DNA of 23,632 bases, from the IMG/VR virus record IMGVR_UViG_3300048592_000400, positions 1-23,632 of that record; one strand, given 5' to 3'. Positions 21,104-23,632 of the stretch are shown one piece after another; positions within the stretch are counted from its first letter, which is position 1, and every line of letters starts with the position of its first letter. The DNA comes from a virus. The translations under genes and the position numbers were made by a program. Below the pieces are notes generated by a model that was given only the letters and a program-made list of their open reading frames with translations, did no database searches and was not told where the DNA came from.

Positions 21104-21351
21104 GGCCGGCCACCCTGCCGCCGGACTCCGTCGTCTTCCGTCACGAGTCCAGGCAACTCCGGCTGCAATCCGTTGGCGTGCATGCGGCGTGTAGCTACCT
21201 TGTAGGCATGTGCTTTTCGTTTCGCCCATTCCTGCAGGATCTCGCGCGCCACGGCGGCCTTGTCGGTGCCGAACGCGACAGCCTCGGCGTCGAGCCAGAT
21301 GTCGATCGACTCTGTGATGCCGAGGCGGAAGTCTTTCAGCGGGAGAGACAA
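21100..21351 (-). CDS. Ribbon-helix-helix-like protein, related to the next gene
   Basis: An 83-residue protein with TTG start directly after the TAG of the AP2/HNH gene. Residues 11-43 (GITESIDIWLDAEAVAFGTD followed by KAAVAREILQEWA) match the ribbon-helix-helix part of the following gene at I-x-I, A-x-A-x-A-F/L-G-T/V-D-K, R-E/D-I/V-L-x-x-W. The C-terminus is a basic tail (KVATRRMHANG) and a Gly-rich end. A DNA-binding regulator or a partner of the HNH protein is likely. The start is the earliest possible in this frame; no ribosome site is evident. Confidence 0.6.
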   Translation of the reverse strand: MSLPLKDFRLGITESIDIWLDAEAVAFGTDKAAVAREILQEWAKRKAHAYKVATRRMHANGLQPELPGLVTEDDGVRRQGGRP

Positions 21352-21846
21352 CTATTTCACCCTCGCAAATTCACAGAACAACTCGGCGGAGGCAGCGCAG
21401 TAGGCCGCATGTGCCTCGGCTGCGGAGCGATAGGTTCCGAGGTAACGGCGCCGTCCGCCGGCCTTGATCGCTGCTCGCCACGGTTTGGAAGATCGCGGAT
21501 CGTGGAGATACGCGCCCTTCATCCCGGTACTCGAGCCAGAACGCACCGTCTGGTTGGCATTGTTCTGAGTCGGTGTGCAGAACCTCAGGTTCGCGCGACG
21601 GTTGTCCAATCCGTTGCGATTGACGTGATCGACGATCCAGCCCGGCGGCGCGCCAATGATCAGCCGGTGCAACTGCCACCGAACGGTGGCAATTTCCTTA
21701 ACGGCGTAGCAACCCCAACGGCGACGTACAACAGTCCACCGGCCGTTCCCGAGCCGCGGCAGGTCGGCAGCGTCCACCAAAATTTCTGCGCCAGCCGAAT
21801 TGAGAAGGCAGACAGAGCCGAAATATTCTTCTGGCGGCAGGCTCAT
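21352..21846 (-). CDS. HNH endonuclease with AP2 DNA-binding domain
   Basis: A 164-residue protein of a class found as homing endonucleases in phages. The HNH part has VRWQLHRLIIGAPPGWIVDH (55-74), VNRNGLDNRRANLRFCT and PTQNNANQ. The AP2-like part follows (about 105-160): GMKGAYLHDPRSSKPWRAAI, GGRRRYLGTYRSAAEAHAAY. The ATG at 21846 overlaps the Cro-like stop (ATGA) and was preferred over a longer frame to 21966, which overlaps the Cro gene for its whole extra part. It is the second gene of the leftward early operon, so it is presumably expressed early in lytic growth. Confidence 0.88.
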   Translation of the reverse strand: MSLPPEEYFGSVCLLNSAGAEILVDAADLPRLGNGRWTVVRRRWGCYAVKEIATVRWQLHRLIIGAPPGWIVDHVNRNGLDNRRANLRFCTPTQNNANQTVRSGSSTGMKGAYLHDPRSSKPWRAAIKAGGRRRYLGTYRSAAEAHAAYCAASAELFCEFARVK

Positions 21847-22055
21847 GCGACCTCGGAGGGCGGGTAGATGTCGGGGCGCAATTCGTGACGACAAACAGCC
21901 CCACCGGTGGCGGTCTCGATCGGGATGACCTTGGTCGCCGAGATCGGTCGTACGCCGTTCAGCCACTGCCAGACGAGCCCGGGCGTGATGCCGAGGCGTC
22001 TGGCGAATTCGGATTGGCTGACCTGGTGTGTTTCGAGGTAGGTCTGGAGGTTCAC
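21843..22055 (-). CDS. Cro/YdaS-like DNA-binding repressor
   Basis: A 70-residue regulator. GTG at 22055 gives the start NLQTYLETHQVSQSEFARRL and the recognition helix GITPGLVWQWLNGVRPISA (22-40). The rest, VIPIETATGGAVCRHELRPD, is the usual tail of YdaS/Cro-like proteins. It would shut off repressor synthesis and early transcription on the operators upstream. The longer frame from TTG at 22091 reads through the promoter and is rejected. The predicted transcription start is at about 22056, one base before GTG, so the message would be leaderless. No YdaT-type toxin partner follows. Confidence 0.88.
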   Translation of the reverse strand: MNLQTYLETHQVSQSEFARRLGITPGLVWQWLNGVRPISATKVIPIETATGGAVCRHELRPDIYPPSEVA

Positions 22056-22062
22056 GGCCGAA

Positions 22063-22091
22063 ATACTAGCGGCGCTAGTACGTACCGTCAA
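22063..22091 (-). promoter_or_regulatory. Early leftward promoter (PR-like) for cro
   Basis: On the minus strand TTGACG (22091-22086), 17-base spacer, TAGTAT (22068-22063). The -35 overlaps operator O2 and the -10 overlaps O1. Seven bases separate the -10 from the GTG at 22055, so the transcript begins at or just before the start codon. Confidence 0.75.
22065..22079. promoter_or_regulatory. Operator O1 (perfect palindrome)
   Basis: ACTAGCGGCGCTAGT, a 7-1-7 palindrome with exact half-sites. It overlaps the -10 box of the cro promoter, so binding would block it. The same exact 15-mer occurs at 23466-23480. Confidence 0.8.
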
Positions 22092-22104
22092 TAGCGGCGC
22101 TCGT
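22090..22104. promoter_or_regulatory. Operator O2
   Basis: AATAGCGGCGCTCGT, one mismatch in each half-site. Centre is 25 bases from O1. It touches the -35 of the leftward promoter and ends at the -35 of the repressor promoter, the position from which repressor could both repress and activate. Confidence 0.7.
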
Positions 22105-22132
22105 TGGCCTGTTACTAGCGCTGCTACACAAT
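22104..22132 (+). promoter_or_regulatory. Repressor promoter (PRM-like)
   Basis: TTGGCC (22104-22109), 17-base spacer, CACAAT (22127-22132). Both boxes match consensus at four of six positions, so it is a weak promoter as expected for maintenance promoters. Six bases separate the -10 from the ATG at 22139, predicting a leaderless repressor mRNA. Confidence 0.55.
22114..22128. promoter_or_regulatory. Operator O3 (weaker copy)
   Basis: ACTAGCGCTGCTACA: left half-site exact, right half-site matching at four of seven positions. Centre is 24 bases from O2. It overlaps the -10 of the repressor promoter, so occupancy would shut repressor synthesis, as with Cro at lambda OR3. Confidence 0.6.
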
Positions 22133-22138
22133 CTCAGC

Positions 22139-22702
22139 ATGCCCAGACCAGCACAGAAATCGACGCTTGCTGACTGGCAAAAGGAGGATGCCGCGCGTCT
22201 GCTCAAGCTCTTCAGGAGCCAGCCGAAAGAGACGCGACTCAGCCAGGAGGCCTTTGCGAGCCGAAACGACATCGGAACACAGGGCAACTTGTGGCAATAC
22301 CTGCACGGCTATCGAGCACTCAACGCGGAGGTCGCGGTCAAGTTCGCCGCGGGCCTGGGCTGTCCAGTCGTAGCGTTCAGCCCGCGCCTCGCGAAGAAGC
22401 TGGGCGAGATGGCCTCTGCAGGAAGCGTCGCGCCTGCGAAGGTCGAGAACCGGGTCGCAGAATCGGTAACTCTCTATGGCACGACCGCGTCCGCCGAAGG
22501 CATGTTGCTCGGACGGGAGTGGGACAAGCTGACGGACCCACTGCAGAAGCGGTTGTATCGCGAGTTGATCGAGGTGGCTGTCGCGGCCCAGGAGCGGGCG
22601 AAGAGCGCGACGGCAAAGGACCAGAAATCATCGCGGAAAAAGCGATCGCGCACACCGCGCACGACTCGCGAGAAGAATTTGATTGGTGACCACAAGGAGT
22701 GA
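22139..22702 (+). CDS. C1-type lysogeny repressor lacking a peptidase domain
   Basis: A 187-residue protein. The N-terminal DNA-binding domain (about 10-90) has ADWQKEDAARLLKLFRSQPK, RLSQEAFASRNDIGTQGNLW, and QYLHGYRALNAEVAVKFAAG, the pattern of C1-type phage repressors. Instead of the S24/LexA-like Ala-Gly cleavage and Ser/Lys catalytic domain, it carries a helical segment (GREWDKLTDPLQKRLYRELI) and a basic tail. An SOS autocleavage route to induction is therefore not apparent. The recognition helix region (GNLWQYLHGYR) resembles that of the Cro-like protein (GLVWQWLNGVR). The gene has no ribosome site and is probably leaderless; a 4-bp gap separates it from the outer-membrane gene. Confidence 0.8.
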   Translation: MPRPAQKSTLADWQKEDAARLLKLFRSQPKETRLSQEAFASRNDIGTQGNLWQYLHGYRALNAEVAVKFAAGLGCPVVAFSPRLAKKLGEMASAGSVAPAKVENRVAESVTLYGTTASAEGMLLGREWDKLTDPLQKRLYRELIEVAVAAQERAKSATAKDQKSSRKKRSRTPRTTREKNLIGDHKE

Positions 22703-22706
22703 CGAG

Positions 22707-23378
22707 ATGCGAAGATTCATTGTTGCCGCCCTGGCCGTTGCAGGTGCCATCGGCACTGCGAACGCGGGCGAAGAAGCTGGGTTCTATGTGGGATTCGACG
22801 CAGGACAATCGAGCGTCGATCTCGATCAGCGAGGCCTCGACAACTCGCTCATCGGTCTGTTCAATGATCTGGGCTTCGCGGTGCTCGACGGATCGTCGGA
22901 GACGAGCGAAGACTCGTTCACGTATGGGTTGATCCTCGGCTACCAGGTGCTGCCATGGCTCGCGCTCGAGGCAACCTACATGGACCTCGGCGAGGCCGAG
23001 TACAAGGCGCGCGGCACGATCAGAGATGGCGTCGCGGTCGCGAGCAGCCGATTCGACTTCAACGGCTCCGCGAAGGGGCCGGCGGTATCCGTGATCGGCA
23101 TGTATCCCTTCGCGAGCGGCTGGAGTGTGCTCGGTCGAGCCGGCATGGTGTTCACGGACATCGACTACGACATCAACGTGTCGGTCGAGGATCAGTCGTC
23201 GTCGCAGAGCATTTCGCGCTCGAACGAGAACTTCCTGTGGGGCGCTGGCGTGAGCTTCACCGCCCTACCCTGGACGGTTCGCCTCGAGTATCAGCAGATC
23301 AGCGACCTCGGTGACAAAGACGTCGCCGGTGAGGCCGATGGCAGTCGTGTGACGCTGGCCACGATTTTCCGCTTCTGA
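22707..23378 (+). CDS. Outer-membrane beta-barrel protein (lysogenic conversion candidate)
   Basis: A 223-residue protein with a signal peptide (MRRFIVAALAVAGAIGTANA, cleavage after Ala20) and a mature part of alternating strands: GFYVGFDAGQSSVDL, FTYGLILGYQVLPWLALEAT, YMDLGEAEYKARG, GWSVLGRAGMVFTDIDYDIN, NENFLWGAGVSFTALPWTVR, ending VTLATIFRF with the terminal Phe needed for barrel insertion. It matches the OmpA/opacity-like 8-stranded barrel group. AAGGAG precedes the ATG at a seven-to-eight-base spacing. It lies 4 bp after the repressor and ends at a terminator, so it should be expressed in lysogens. Possible roles include receptor masking, as for Lom-like proteins, or serum/adhesion phenotypes. 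Confidence 0.85.
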   Translation: MRRFIVAALAVAGAIGTANAGEEAGFYVGFDAGQSSVDLDQRGLDNSLIGLFNDLGFAVLDGSSETSEDSFTYGLILGYQVLPWLALEATYMDLGEAEYKARGTIRDGVAVASSRFDFNGSAKGPAVSVIGMYPFASGWSVLGRAGMVFTDIDYDINVSVEDQSSSQSISRSNENFLWGAGVSFTALPWTVRLEYQQISDLGDKDVAGEADGSRVTLATIFRF

Positions 23379-23399
23379 CCGCAGCCTGTTGACGCCCAG

Positions 23400-23431
23400 A
23401 CCGGCCGCCTTTGTGCGGCCGGTTCCATTTG
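23400..23431 (+). terminator. Terminator-like hairpin after the outer-membrane gene
   Basis: ACCGGCCGC / GCGGCCGGT (23400-23408, 23415-23423), a perfect 9-bp stem with a CTTTGT loop, followed by TCCATTTG. The U tract is weak, so efficiency is uncertain, but it would separate lysogenic transcription from the early unit at 23491. Confidence 0.6.
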
Positions 23432-23440
23432 TGGCATGAA

Positions 23441-23455
23441 ACTAGCGGCGCTATT
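23441..23455. promoter_or_regulatory. Operator O4
   Basis: ACTAGCGGCGCTATT: left half-site exact, right half-site with one mismatch. It runs into the TTGACA -35 box (23454-23459) and its centre is 25 bases from O5. Confidence 0.72.
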
Positions 23456-23482
23456 GACAGCATTAACTAGCGGCGCTAGTGT
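23454..23482 (+). promoter_or_regulatory. Early rightward promoter (PL-like)
   Basis: TTGACA (23454-23459, consensus), 17-base spacer, TAGTGT (23477-23482). The layout with O4 at the -35 and O5 at the -10 repeats the leftward promoter. Eight bases separate the -10 from the ATG at 23491. Confidence 0.78.
23466..23480. promoter_or_regulatory. Operator O5 (perfect palindrome)
   Basis: ACTAGCGGCGCTAGT, identical to O1 and in the same relation to the -10 box of its promoter. This lets the repressor made at 22139 shut both early units. Confidence 0.8.
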
Positions 23483-23490
23483 TGCGCCCC

Positions 23491-23632
23491 ATGACGACCT
23501 CACTCACCACCGCCCAAGTCGCCGCCGCCACCGACCCGCGCATGGGTCAGGCGCTGAACGCACTGTCGCGCCTGCGCGGCCGTGCCGATGCGCTGGAGGA
23601 AGCGATCGCCGCGCGGGATCCGCGGGCCCGGC
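23491..23632 (+). CDS. First gene of the rightward early operon (partial)
   Basis: An open frame from ATG to the window end, 47 residues: MTTSLTTAQVAAATDPRMGQ, ALNALSRLRGRADALEEAIA and ARDPRAR. The helix ALNALSRLRGRADALEEAIA suggests a coiled-coil or small DNA-associated protein. It follows the operator-controlled promoter by eight bases and would be leaderless. Product is not recognised; this position in comparable phages holds early exclusion, recombination or replication genes. Confidence 0.6.
   Translation, partial: MTTSLTTAQVAAATDPRMGQALNALSRLRGRADALEEAIAARDPRAR

Noticed and set aside
21843-22055. YdaS/YdaT-type toxin-antitoxin pair
   Set aside because: The next gene is an AP2/HNH nuclease and no YdaT-like protein is present; the gene fits a Cro role on the operators.
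21843-22091. Longer Cro-like start at TTG 22091
   Set aside because: This TTG is the first base of the TTGACG -35 box, and the extra residues would be encoded by the promoter and operator O1. GTG 22055 matches the family N-terminus.

Overview
The window reads as one arm of a temperate, tailed phage or prophage of a GC-rich Gram-negative (probably proteobacterial) host. The case rests on a divergent repressor/Cro-type switch, a complete HK97-type head and packaging module, siphophage connector and tail genes ending in a truncated tape-measure gene, and a signal-peptide outer-membrane beta-barrel gene beside the repressor. No host housekeeping genes, tRNAs, rRNAs or CRISPR arrays were seen, and neither phage end lies in the window, so phage versus prophage cannot be decided. 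Coding density is very high and most genes on the minus strand are coupled by ATGA, GTGA or TGATG overlaps.

Regulatory switch (about 21840-23632). A leftward Cro/YdaS-like gene (22055-21843) and a rightward C1-type repressor lacking a peptidase domain (22139-22702) diverge from a short region with three copies of a 15-bp palindrome (consensus ACTAGCGGCGCTAGT). Two more copies lie at 23441-23480, after an outer-membrane protein gene that follows the repressor by 4 bp, and they overlap a promoter for a rightward gene cut by the window end. The two early promoters (TTGACG-17-TAGTAT leftward, TTGACA-17-TAGTGT rightward) share the same layout with their operators, and all three predicted transcripts start at or within a few bases of the start codon.

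Leftward early/middle region (about 22055-16228, minus strand). Small overlapping genes, unusually rich in nucleases: AP2/HNH, ribbon-helix-helix/HNH, a PD-(D/E)XK-like protein, a second HNH, a VRR-NUC protein and an HNH_3 protein. They are mixed with small DNA-binding and unknown proteins and end with a sigma-region-4-like protein in the position of a late regulator, followed by a strong intrinsic terminator.

Late region (16077-1, minus strand). A secreted fibronectin-III-like protein, a small unknown gene, the packaging HNH, terminase small (P27) and large subunits, HK97-type prohead protease, major capsid protein, a terminator, a small gene, portal, several virion proteins (a V-x-V repeat protein, a tandem paralogous pair, a TGSG-repeat protein, a collagen-like protein), head-tail connector, a putative sialyltransferase/DUF115-like protein, head closure, tail completion proteins, tail tube, tail chaperone with a programmed -1 frameshift, and the start of the tape measure. 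Portal lies after protease and capsid instead of before them. No integrase, replication gene, holin or endolysin is recognisable in the window.
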